A stretch of DNA of 64,000 bases from Pegea sp. RAD2-039 (lineage: Eukaryota > Chordata > Thaliacea > Salpida > Salpidae), in contig JAQGEQ010000345.1 in the NCBI GenBank assembly GCA_034620365.1, positions 186,001-250,000 of the forward strand, given 5' to 3'. Positions 37,091-47,547 of this stretch are shown here, in pieces. The position numbers and the translations under genes were made by a program. The notes beneath the pieces were generated by a model, which was given only the letters and a program-made list of their open reading frames with translations, ran no database searches and was not told the DNA's origin. How positions within the stretch are numbered: position 1 is the stretch's first letter; each line of letters opens with the position of its first letter.

Positions 37091-37687
37091 ATGAACTTCC
37101 AAAAGTGGATTGTCTTCTTCGCCATTGTAGGCTATGCTGCAGCCAGCTGCTCTAGCGTTCCAGATACTTGCTATGAACCATCAACTTGTACTTCAAGCTA
37201 TGTACCAGCTTCATGTGCCCCAGTAACAACTTGCGCTGTCCCAACATCTTCATGCACCGTCCCAGCTTCTTCATACTGTGCCCCAACAACTACAAGCAGC
37301 TGCTCCCCATCATGCTACACTCCATCAACTTGCTCATCCAGTTATAGTCCATCATGTTGCGCTCCAGTCCGTACTTGCGCCCCAGTCCGCACTTGCGCCC
37401 CAGTTCGCACTTGTGCCCCAGTTCGCACTTGCGCCCCAACTACCTGCTATGCTCCATGTAAGTTTTCTTTTTTAATAAAAGATTGAATCATCTATTTAAG
37501 ATTAATTAATTTTGACAATCTCTATCTAGGTGTTCCAAAATTCCGTGGATATTGTGCCAAGGTTCCAAGCCACTACTACAAATTAGGATGTGGAAGTCGT
37601 CATTATCGTCGTGTTCATCGTGTCCGTCGTATCCACCGTACCTACTCAGTCCCACATCAATGCTACACCATCCCACATTGTTGTTGA
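37091..37687 (+). CDS. Secreted Cys-rich protein with APVRTC repeats, cluster member 5
   Basis: Exons 37091-37457 and 37530-37687 encode 174 residues. Protein is the same as member 4 except for having four APVRTC hexapeptides where member 4 has five (an 18-bp length difference). Nucleotide changes are otherwise almost all silent, which points to a recent duplication, gene conversion or protein-level constraint. Signal peptide, Cys-patterned middle and conserved basic His/Tyr second exon as described for member 4. The 3' UTR terminal exon starts near 37990; AATAAA near 38152. Confidence 0.88.
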
Positions 37688-38180
37688 GCAGCTACAGAAG
37701 AGTTAGGAGTTAAGTAAGTTTCAACTTCTTTGATTCTAGATTTGTTGTTCATTTTCAGCAATTTAAACTTTAGTTAAAAAAGCAAAAAGTTTTGGAAATC
37801 AACAGATGTTTTTGAAAGCAATTATTTTGAAATTTTATTTTTAGTTTCTGACTTTATATTATCAAAAAACTAATTAGAATTTGTTCTCAATCACAGATGT
37901 TTAATTTAGGATCAAATATAGTTTTAAATGAAGAGTATTTATTTCTGATTCGATTTAAACATTTTGATTAAACGAATTACTTATTTAGGTTGATGATCAT
38001 TCTCTAATGACCAGATCTTCAAGAATCCAACGATTTGTTTCCAGTCATTCAATCTTCTGATCTTTGACTTTGATCTCTTCATTTTGTATTTGACTTGAAT
38101 TACAAAATTGTTTTTCTTGACTGTTTCTTGTTATTACGAATGTGATCAAAAATAAATCCTAATGTGAATCAAATTTAATT

Positions 38181-39675
38181 GCAAGTTTTTTATTCCTGAG
38201 TCTTTAGAGTTTTTCAGAAAAGTTTAACTTTCTAAAAAAGTTAAAACTAAAATATTTACTATAATGTCTGAATTGATTAGTGATTTAAATATAAACTATT
38301 ATATATATAATTAATATAGATTAAATTATAAATATAAATAAAAGTTTTAACATTTTACACATTATTATCGTAATAACAAAAGGAGCGACTGAAAAAGTTA
38401 AAAGAAAAAAAAAGTAAAGTAAAATCAGAATGATCTGATAAACTTATCTTCTTTTAAGTAATTTTATTATAGTTTTTAAGTATCTAAATTTGAAATTATC
38501 TCAAACTAAATCTTGTTAAATTTTTGTGTTTAAGAGTTTTTTAAACTTCGCTTTTCAGCCATCAGTAACCTAATTCGAATATAAAACTTTTTTATGAAGT
38601 ATGATAAGTAGAAAAGAAGAAAATATTTTCTAAAGAATTAATTATACCCTATCAGAAATATTTTTTACCTCATTATACCTTTATTTAACTAAATGTAAAA
38701 TTTACTGGTATTTTGTTTATAAACTGCAGAGTTATATTAACTGTATTTAAGTTATTACCTTCTAAAACATATACTTTTAATTTTGTTCTAAACATAATTT
38801 TGCTTGAGAAGGTGTTGTCAAATTTTTATGTTAATTATTTGTGACTAAGTCACCTTGTCTTGCATATATGTATTATTTTGGTTGGTTTAAGTTCTCTCAA
38901 AATATTTCAAACAGCAAATCAAGTTTTTAGTTTCTTTATTCAATTTATTCGTGATAAACATGAAATTAATTACTTTGGCGAAACAGTTTACTTATCCTTT
39001 ACTTTCCAGTTAAACCATTTGAATACTAGAAAACAAATTCATTGAAAAGTTGTAAATTTAATCCTCGTTAATTTAGCATTTTATCTCTGTTTCAATATTC
39101 ATTCTACAAAAAAAACGATTTTGTTATAAGTTAAAAACGTAAAAAATATTTCTGAAATGTCTTTTACAAACGTAAACTATTCAAACATTCATTAACCAAC
39201 AAGAAAAAATTAATTCTATGCAAAAAACTTTAAGCAATTTAGATCTAACTAACAAACAACATATCAATAACCTCACTAAAAGTAATTTACTTTTGCAAGA
39301 ACTAAACAGCTTATAAATTACTTTACTTGGTTTATTAAAAAATAGATTTACAATTATGTATTTTAAAACTTAATATTAGAAACTATTACAAATATTATTA
39401 TATTACTATTACTATTAAAACTATATAATAATATTGATTAATGTAAATTGAAACTACAGAAATATAACCAAGAACCTTGAGTATAAAATACGACCCAAGA
39501 ACATCTTGAAAACATCAAAAGCTTTTAATAAAGAGAAATAATTTTAATATTTCAATTCATACAATCGACTAGTTTCTCTAAAAGCTGATATTCACTTGGC
39601 TTAATGAACAAACTATCAAAAACGTAAATAAGATTAATTCAAAAAGTTGAAAAACACAAACCTGAATGAAGCTGT
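38181..39675. other. AT-rich spacer between members 5 and 6
   Basis: No supported gene. A 46-codon frame ending near 39316 (QQEKINSMQKTLSNL...) has a coiled-coil look but no start, splice or family support. Confidence 0.4.
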
Positions 39676-40171
39676 TTAGCAAGTAGTTGGTGGAGTGTAA
39701 CAACCGTGGTGTGGGGTGGAGAAGCAGTGATGGAATGGGAAGGAGAAGCAGTTACGGAAATGATGGAATCCACATCCAAACTTGTAGTGATGACTTGGGA
39801 CCTTGGCACAATATCCAGTTTGATGACCTAAAATTTGAAAAAATACAAATAATATCAAAGAGATCTTCACTTCATTAAATGTCTCTGAAGTTAATCTTAC
39901 TTGGAACACAAGATGGAGAATAACAACTGCTGCTTGATGGAGCTGGTGAGTGTGGACTGAAAGTTGGAGCAGCAGTAGTTGGGTAAGATGGTTCGAAGCT
40001 GGTAGCCATGCTTGGGGCTGAAACGGTAGAGGTTGGTGCAGAGAAGAAAGCATCACATGGGTCAGCAGAGACGGAACCGGAACCAGAACCGGAACCAGAA
40101 CCACTTCCAGAAGAAGTAGCAGCAGCAAAGCCGACAATAGCGAAGAAGACGATCCACTTTTGGAAGTTCAT
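39676..40171 (-). CDS. Secreted Ser/Gly/Pro-rich protein, cluster member 6
   Basis: Exons 40171-39901 and 39827-39676 encode 140 residues, the shortest intact member. Signal peptide MNFQKWIVFFAIVGFAAA, a (SG)n run, DPCDAFFSAPTSTVSAPSM, a Pro/Ser-rich stretch and CYSPSCVPS. Exon 2 (SHQTGYCAKVPSHHYKFGCG, then FHHFRNCFSFPFHHC and CYTPPTTC) keeps the GYCAKVP core but replaces the basic HRVHR repeats and Tyr of other members with Phe-rich sequence, so this pair (members 3 and 6) forms a separate subgroup. It is the functional sister of the broken member 3. Confidence 0.87.
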
Positions 40172-40239
40172 TTTTATTCGTAGAAGTTTGAATCAAGTCA
40201 AATTTTAACTGAATGATGATAACTGGTAAGTTACCTGAT

Positions 40240-40247
40240 CTTTTATA
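40240..40247 (-). promoter_or_regulatory. TATA box of cluster member 6
   Basis: TATAAAAG on the minus strand, 69 bases upstream of the ATG. Confidence 0.65.
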
Positions 40248-41206
40248 AGTTTAACTACAACACTATGTAAACATTAGTCGTTCAAATAATTTGCTATTTA
40301 TAAAACTTGTAATCACAAAATACTATCAAAAAACTATTAAGTTGAAATAATGATACAAAATAAACACAGCAATTAGTTCTTTTATACAGGTAACCTCAAT
40401 TAATTAGCATTTATTTACTTTTTAAATTATTCTCACAATAAAAAAGTGGTGTTTGCATCACTAAGTCTTCATGTTCAAATGAATAATTCTGTGATTAATA
40501 GTTTTGTTTCTAATCATCACTAACTATTACAACCAAAACTAAGATTTATTATTTTCGTTTTCATTAATTATTTACTATATTAAGTAAAATAAAATTACAA
40601 AATTCTTTTTATAATTTGATTTTCTTTCTTCGTTTGATTTTTTTAGTTTACAATTAATCAGTTCAAAAGAATAATTCTTTCCCTATCTTGTAGCAAGTAG
40701 TTTCTATAACTTATACTTTTCGTTTTATTTAAAATTAAATATCAGAAATTAGAAATAAAATGTTAGATAAAAGATTAATCTGAATATTTGGTATCAAAAT
40801 TTTAATAACTTTATAATTTCCTAATGCTAAATAATATCCATATTTGTTTGATTAAAAAATCGTCAAAAACAAACTTGTAGATCTCAAAATCTCTCATAAA
40901 ATTCCACATTGTTAACATTGTAACAGTTTGAACTAATAATCATCAAACATAGATAGTTTCAGACAAAAAAATAAATTTTCATCATAAACAGATTGTTAAA
41001 TGAAAATGTGGTTCTATTTAAAACAACATTTATTTGATTTTAATTGTACTTCATTTCAAGTATGTCAATTAACTTACCTCAACTGCAGAAACTCACTACA
41101 GATAAACATTAACTTATCAAGATGATTGACAGAAGTTATAATAATAATTATTGATGAGTTTTTAATGTATCACAATATTAATGTTTATTTTACAGAGAAA
41201 CTTATC
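40248..41206. other. Shared upstream region of divergent members 6 and 7
   Basis: About 1 kb of AT-rich DNA between two divergently transcribed family members. It must contain regulatory sites for both, but I can point only to the two TATA boxes. Confidence 0.45.
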
Positions 41207-41215
41207 TATATAAAG
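41207..41215 (+). promoter_or_regulatory. TATA box of cluster member 7
   Basis: TATATAAAG 73 bases upstream of the ATG; the leader that follows (ATCATTCAATTAGTATTTGA) is close to that of member 1. Confidence 0.65.
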
Positions 41216-41279
41216 CAAATTTTAAACTCAGTTATCATTCAATTAGTATTTGACTTGATTCAAACATCTACGAATAAAA

Positions 41280-41860
41280 ATGAACTTCCAAAAGTGGATC
41301 GTCTTCTTCGCTATTGTCGGCTTTGCTGCAGCTACTAGTATGAGTGGTTCTGGTGGATCTGGTAGTGGTGGTAGCTCAACCACTTCTGACCCATGTGACG
41401 CTATCTTCACTCCAGCAACCCCAACTACATGCTCAACCCCAAATATGGCCACCAGTTTCAACCCATCTTACCCAACTACTGCTGCCCCAGCCTCACCAAC
41501 CAGCTGCTACTCACCATGTGTTGCTCCATCAACTAGCTGTTATACTCCAAGTGTTCCAAAGTGTTCCACTAGTTACACTTCATGTAAGTTTGATTATTTT
41601 AATCAAAGAATTTTGAGAATTTGAACAAAGTTTAAACCTTAATTCTAGGTGCTCCACCAAAGTTCCGTGGATATTGTGCCAAGGTCCCACACCACTACTA
41701 CAAATTAGGATGTGGATATCATCATTGTCGTCGTGTTCATCGTGTCCACCGTGTCCACCGTATCCACCGTACCTACTCTGTCCCACATCATTGCTACTCC
41801 GTCCCACACCACTGCTACTCTGTCCCACAAACCTGTTACTCTGTCCCAAAGACTTGCTAA
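41280..41860 (+). CDS. Secreted Ser/Thr/Pro/Cys-rich protein, cluster member 7
   Basis: Exons 41280-41583 and 41649-41860 encode 171 residues. Closest to members 1 and 2. Signal peptide MNFQKWIVFFAIVGFAAA, Gly/Ser linker, SDPCDAIFTPATPTTCSTP, TSCYSPC and TSCYTPSVPKCSTSYTSC. Exon 2 has PKFRGYCAKVPHHYYKLGCG, HHCRRVHRVHRVHRIHRTY and four heptads (SVPHHCY, SVPHHCY, SVPQTCY, SVPKTC). The alternating His/Arg/Val tract and Tyr/Cys heptads would suit metal or oxidative cross-linking, which is inference. The 65-nt intron sits at the same codon as in every other member. Confidence 0.88.
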
Positions 41861-43968
41861 ACAGTTAAAGTTAAGCTCAGTAAGTTCCTGTTGTTGTTGT
41901 TATTATTATTATTTGTTTTTTGGTAATTATTTATTGATGAGAAGATTTTTAATCTTCAATTATTTAAATAATTTTACAAACAAATTTTCTAAATGTTTAA
42001 TTAATAAAAAGTTGTTATTTTTTTTAGAATGATAAAACAAGTTATCGATTACAATGATTCATCGCTTCTCGATTCTTGTTAAAAATGTTTGTGGCTCACA
42101 AATGCAAACTATCAATTTTTTGAACTTCTTACTTTAATCAGAAATAAAATGTGATCTTAATACTACTCTTACTGATTTTTAAGAGTCTGTACAAAGCAGT
42201 GAGAAATCGAGAAAAGGAAATTATTAGGCTTGTTTCATATCAACTTGTGATATGAGATTAATAAAGTAAAATAATTTTTAAATAAAGATCCTTACAAAAC
42301 TGAAAACGAAAAATTAATTTCAAATTTATGTTTATTTAAACTAATTTCATGATTGTATTAAATTTATATTCAGATCAGTTTGTTAACATAGATCTTGAAT
42401 ACTTTAGCTAGCTCTTGATTAATCAAATTATTTTTGGATAGAGTTAGATGAAACATACCAGAAAACCACTCTTTTTTGCAAGTCGAGTAAATTTTAAGCA
42501 TAAATAGGATCTAAAAACTTATCAACTCAGTTTCTTGGCACAAATTCAATTGAAAATGGATTGTTATGTTATACTAACAAAAGAAACTTTTTGCTTTATA
42601 AACCTGGTAAGAAATTTTCAAGCAAAAGTTTTTAATTTTATATCATGATCTACTTTAGCTTGTTAGTAAATACTTTTATGTTGATATTTGAGTTTAAAAA
42701 GTTTGTAAATTTCGAAGTATTTATTCATCTTTGTTATATTTGTTTTGTGATTTATTATACTTTCAAGCAACAAAAATACTTTAAGATAAAAAGTTTTCAA
42801 ATCGCTTTCTAGAAATATTTGGAAAACTTCACTTCTAAATCAGAAACATTTTAGGATAAATACCGATAAATTTGTATTTTATTCTAAAACTTATGACGTC
42901 TTTAGTATAATTGGACAAGATGATAGTAGATTATTTTACTGTTTATGTAAAAGTGTCTTGGAGTTTCGTGTGGAGGCATTACGAATTTGTTATATACAAC
43001 AACAAGAAGTAGGACTTCTACATCATCATTAGTCGTTCGAATTATTTTTCCTTATGACTTAAACATCTTATAACTTTTACTTATAAATAAAAACAAAATA
43101 AATACTGATAAATGAAAATCCCAAATTACTCTTTATTTCCTTCTGATGAGGAATTAAAACTAAAATTAATAATGAAAGTTAAATAAATAAATACAAAGAT
43201 AACTTTTTATTGGCTAAAAATGTTTTACAAACAAGATTAGAAGATTCATCTTGAAATTTTGTGGTTTCAATTCACCAGTATCTTTCAGAAAAGTAAATTT
43301 TAGATTTAGAATATTTGTTTTTTTCTGAATCTACAAAATATACTTAAATCTATTCGTTGAAATTCTTCAAAACTATTATAATGTTATTGAAGAGTTATAC
43401 AAAAAGTTTATGACAGTTATGGAGTATTTCATTATTTACAAAATATAAGAAATAAGAAATAAAAGATTATTTTTGTATTTTTGAAAATAGCAATTAATTA
43501 AAGATTTTTAAAAATCTCATAAAGATCTTTACGTTTTTCATAAAATGGTTTTTAGGTTCCACAGAACTTAATCATTTTTGTTATTTAATTGATGCTTTAA
43601 AGACAAATATAAGAAAATATTTATTAAGATGTATTTATAAAAAAATTTAATTTTAAAAGAAAGTTTTCAAGTTTATTAAATATTGAGTTTTGAAGAATTT
43701 AAAAAATAAATTTGTTTTTTAGACTTTATGATCTGAAATATCAAAAGCTACAAAAGATTTAGTCTCAAATGTTATAAGTTAGAAATAAGAAACCAAAAAA
43801 TTTGATAATTTACTCTCTAAAATAAAAGAAATAAAAAAATAAAAATATTTAATAAAATTAAAGTTTATTAAAAACAAAAAAGTTTATATTTAAAGAAGAA
43901 AATCAAAACTTCAAAAAACTAAATAATACAGTAAAGAAGAAACTACAAAAAAGTGAAATAAAAACACA
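41861..43968. other. AT-rich spacer
   Basis: About 2.1 kb with no supported gene. One near-CRE word (TGACGTCT) lies at 42895. Confidence 0.5.
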
Positions 43969-46014
43969 TCAATCAGCAACAACATTTTTCTTCCGTTTAA
44001 ACTTCCGCAGTCTTTCATATTTGATTGTTTCCGACTCTAAGAGACTCAACTCTTGAATTCTCTGTTGAAAAGATGAAGATGAGGCAACTAAGGGGTCAGT
44101 GTAGTGATGCTTGATCTTGTTGCCATGGCTACCAAGATCGCTGTTGTTCTTTATTAACTTGCGGTTTCTAAGCAAATAAAAAGCATCAGATGCTGATGAA
44201 GAGATGGTCACCAACTTTATGGACGAATTGGACATTTTGGACTCTGTACGGCTGGATGAAGTGGTCGGTATTTTGTTGGTTGACATCTTAGCAAGGGAAG
44301 TATGTAATCCGTCCCCGTTGACTAGAAGGCGGTTATCTATCGCTGTATTGAATTGAATTACAAAAAAGCTTTTTATCGAAAATGGCCCCAAAATTTACGT
44401 TTTTGATAAAAAGGATCGATCTTTGTCGGTGAAGATCCTCTGCTGCTCCTTCCTCCAGATGTTGACCACATCGCGCGTTGAGGAAGAAAACTTGATATAC
44501 GGATCGTAGAGGGAGTTACAGGATCAGATGGGACTCGACAGAGCTGTTCTTTGCGATCTTGAGAAGCTGGAAGATATGGATGAATAGATGAAGATCATTT
44601 TAAAGATCTCTTACTCTTCTCAGATACTTGTAATAATGTCATGGGGACAAAAGAAGATTTTTCAACGTCACTGTAACAAAGATCATTAGAAGAAGATCAC
44701 GAAACCGATGACGTCACTTACTTCTTCTTCTTCTTCCGTCGCTGATGTCCTAAAAAGAAAACTGAAGATTAAAAAAAAGATCAGAAAGAAGTCAGAGTTA
44801 CTTTTGGTGACGTCATCAAAGAGCGGATGATCTTTGACGGAGGAGGAGCTTCGAACTGCCATCGGAGAACAACTGAAAAAGAAAATCAAAATTACCAAAA
44901 TACAAAAACGATTTTCTCCTCACTCAGAATTGTCGATTCGAAACGTGCTTAGTGACGTCATCACTAATTTGTCACCATCGTCGCTAATCGCGTCACGTGA
45001 CTGCGTCAAATCGCTGACGTCACTATCAAAATTACTTAGCTTCATTTTACAATCGATGACGTCATCACAGCGTGCGTCATCGTTTGCTGATTTCGCAAAA
45101 GTCTCGCTTCTGATGTCACATGACGAATCTCCGACGCGATTCGTCTTTAAAGATCGAATCACAAAAGACTCGACTGGTCGAGGATTTCTCAAAGATCGCT
45201 CCTCAACTTCCGGTTTTCGTTTTCGGCTTTTTTTCAAAACTTTTTGCTTCCGAAAAACCCCCGGTGATGACGTCATCACTTCTTCACTACCGTCGATGAC
45301 GTCATCATCGATGCGAACCAAATCGAACACGAGTGTGTTCCGCCGACCCTTTAATCGCGAGACAAGCATCTTCAACTCGCGTGACGTCATCGTGGCGCGA
45401 CGTTTCGTCTTCCGGGAATTCCCTCGTTTTGCAAAAGTCGAAGTGAGCGCGGGAGGCTCGATGGTGACGTCACGTGATTGTTGTTGTTGCTTAGCAACAA
45501 CTTCACGAACGTTGACGACTGTTGGAAGTTTCGTTGAGTTTGTAAAAGAGTGGAAAAGATCTGGTTGAGAGGTTGGGAAGAAGATCTCAGATTTGTGATC
45601 ATCAAGGATCGGAGATGAGATCGGAGTTGATGGGGGAGTCTTCTTCATCCAGTCTGTGACGTCACAACCGCTAAAAATACGACTCAAATCTGCATCTAAT
45701 TCAGTCTTCAGTGATAATCGATCAAGATGTGACGTCATGATGACGTCAGTGAGTGACTCGAGCGGTTGGTCGTCCATGTGGACGGTGGGCAAGATAATTG
45801 GGCGACAAGTGGTGCCCCGTGATGACGTCATCGACTTCTCGTCGTTTTGCTTAACTTCTTTTTGTGATGACGTAATCGTTTGTGAGGCTTCGATTTGCGG
45901 CGATGACGTCATGTTTTTGTGGTTGCCATGGTGATAGGACAGGTAGATGGGCACGTTAGTGAGGTTGGGCAGATATTTTGAGGTCAGATTATTTTTCAAT
46001 TCTAATTTATTCAT
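43969..46014 (-). CDS. Large disordered protein, unrecognised; coding DNA packed with TGACGTCA
   Basis: Six exons (46014-44924, 44872-44802, 44749-44722, 44670-44615, 44566-44399, 44342-43969) with introns of only 48-56 nt and consistent phases encode 595 residues. I chose MNKLELKNN as the start, just below a 19-bp tandem repeat; the frame opens a few codons further upstream without an ATG. The protein is rich in Ser, Thr, Lys and Arg with no domain I recognise. It contains basic stretches (KTKRRATMTSRELK, RKQKVLKKSRKRK, RHQRRKKKK) suggesting nuclear entry, a DPFYQK motif, and a charged, probably helical C-terminus (SFQQRIQELSLLESETIKY, then ERLRKFKRKK). The minus-strand GC content is well above its neighbours. 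A nuclear or cytoskeletal scaffold is possible, but function is unknown. Confidence 0.75.
44709..45911. promoter_or_regulatory. Dense field of CRE/ATF palindromes (TGACGTCA)
   Basis: By eye, 14 perfect TGACGTCA sites start at 44709, 44808, 44953, 45015, 45057, 45268, 45297, 45382, 45465, 45657, 45730, 45741, 45823 and 45904. Four are within the 12-bp palindrome GATGACGTCATC. TGACGTCA is the canonical bZIP (CREB/ATF) binding site. I found only three more in the rest of the window (20736, 21608, 54594). One lies in an intron and the others in exons 1 and 2 of the gene at 43969-46014. Binding is inferred from the motif only. Confidence 0.6.
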
Positions 46015-46020
46015 TTTTGA

Positions 46021-46110
46021 TTCAAAAGATTTCTGATCTTTCAAAAGATTTCTGATCTTTCAAAAGATTTCTGATCTTTCAAAAGATTTCTGATCTTTCA
46101 AAAGATTTCA
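46021..46110. repeat. 19-bp tandem repeat just upstream of a start codon
   Basis: The unit TTCAAAAGATTTCTGATCT is repeated four times without change (46021-46096) and then partly (46097-46110). The array begins only 7 bases upstream of the chosen ATG (46014-46012), so it occupies the 5' leader or proximal promoter of that gene. As 19 is not divisible by 3 the array cannot extend the coding frame. Confidence 0.95.
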
Positions 46111-47547
46111 AAAAAATCTAATTTGCGGAAATTATTTCGACTTTTTATTTAATAAGAAAAAGATTCAGAAAAAAACTACTTTCTGTAAAAACGTTCTTTT
46201 TAATTTACAAAATCCTTCTCATAAACTCTCAAACACTTTTTCAGCTTTCTAGTAACCAAATATTCAACAATTTCAACTAAATAGAAAATTATCAGAAATA
46301 TAAACGGACTACTTTAACAAATTGAAAAGAATTTCAATTTCATCTGACAACTTTAAAGTTAAAAACATCATTATCAACTTGAATTGAGAGATTTAAAGAA
46401 AAAAATGATAAGATAAGCCAAAGATTTGATAGTAGGACATGTTAAACTACTCAATTAAACAAAGAATTGAATAAACATTTCAATATTTCGTAACTTCAAT
46501 GATTAATATGTTTTTTAAATATATTTTTGATGCTGTAAATTATTTTCAATGACAGTTTTACAATCATCTTGTTTAATATTGAAGAAAAATTAATTTGTAG
46601 AAATGAAAAAACGGATTATATGAGGTTGAAAACCAAACAAATTGAAGAAAACACCAATTTATCAAATGACAAGAGATATTTACACTTAGTGTTAAAGGTA
46701 CAAAGGGTTAAAAAAAACATAAATCTTTTCATTTTATTACATTAGTCAACCACAAGATATCGTGGTTTAATTAGATGAGAAAAAAGTTGGAATAAAAGAT
46801 TATATAAATTCCTTTGTAGCAATAAATTGTCAAATCAAATTTATCTAAAAAAAGTCTGAAGAAATTAAATTTGGTTGCTAATAGCAAACAAAAGCTGAGA
46901 TTAAACGATTTTCTTTACTAATTGTTGATTTTCTGGACTTAATCTTATTCAATGACAATTGGATTAAACGATTTAATGTTTTTTTTGAATTGTATAAAAA
47001 TTTTGATGAATTGTTAAAATTGGATTTAAAAAGAAAGGAAAAAAGTTTGAATTTTTTTGAAACATTTTCAATTTAACGAAATTAAAATAAAATTTAATTA
47101 AAATTTAGAAGATTTAAATTTCAAACTTTAAAAGATCAAATAAATCTTGTAAAACATCTGAACATGACTTCATGTTTCAAGTTAATTATTATCAATTTCT
47201 ATATTCAAGTTAAAAAAGTTCTTTTAGGAAATAAACAGCTTTGAAAATAGCAACAAATTTCTCTTATCAACTCTCTACTGTCATCTAGCGGCGACAAAAT
47301 TTTTTTTAGAAGATATTTTTGAGATCATCAATTATTTTTCGATTAATTTTGAAATAATTAAAAGCAACTTACAAATCTTTGTTGTTTGAAACACTTCTTT
47401 CATCATTTATTACACATAATGGCACTATAAAAAATAAATTATCAAAAACTCGTCAAATAAACCATAAATTATTTTCTAATTAACTTATCATTAAGACTTT
47501 TGACAAATTCAAACAGATTTATTGATGAAAATATTTACAGAATCACA
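46111..47547. other. AT-rich intergenic region
   Basis: Upstream region of the TGACGTCA-rich gene and 3' flank of the gene to its right. No supported feature. Confidence 0.5.

Larger units (their letters stand above)
36845..38180 (+). repeat. Duplicated segment, copy 2 (carries member 5)
   Basis: Counterpart of 31610-32890 in the same orientation about 5.2 kb away. Promoter, both exons, the intron and the 3' UTR terminal exon are shared. The repeat includes the CAAACAAACACCGCGG box at 36850-36865. Confidence 0.8.

Noticed and set aside
31885..37687. APVRTC repeats as a silk or collagen-type domain
   Set aside because: No Gly-X-Y or poly-Ala pattern; the hexapeptide is Cys-spaced and matches neither family.
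39179..39316. 46-codon coiled-coil-like frame
   Set aside because: No ATG at a sensible place, no acceptor fixed and no second exon; could be chance or old transposon ORF1.
44834..45568. 244-codon plus-strand frame
   Set aside because: Antisense of the 595-residue gene. Its stop-free length follows from GC-richer coding DNA and from the palindromic TGACGTCA, which reads alike on both strands.
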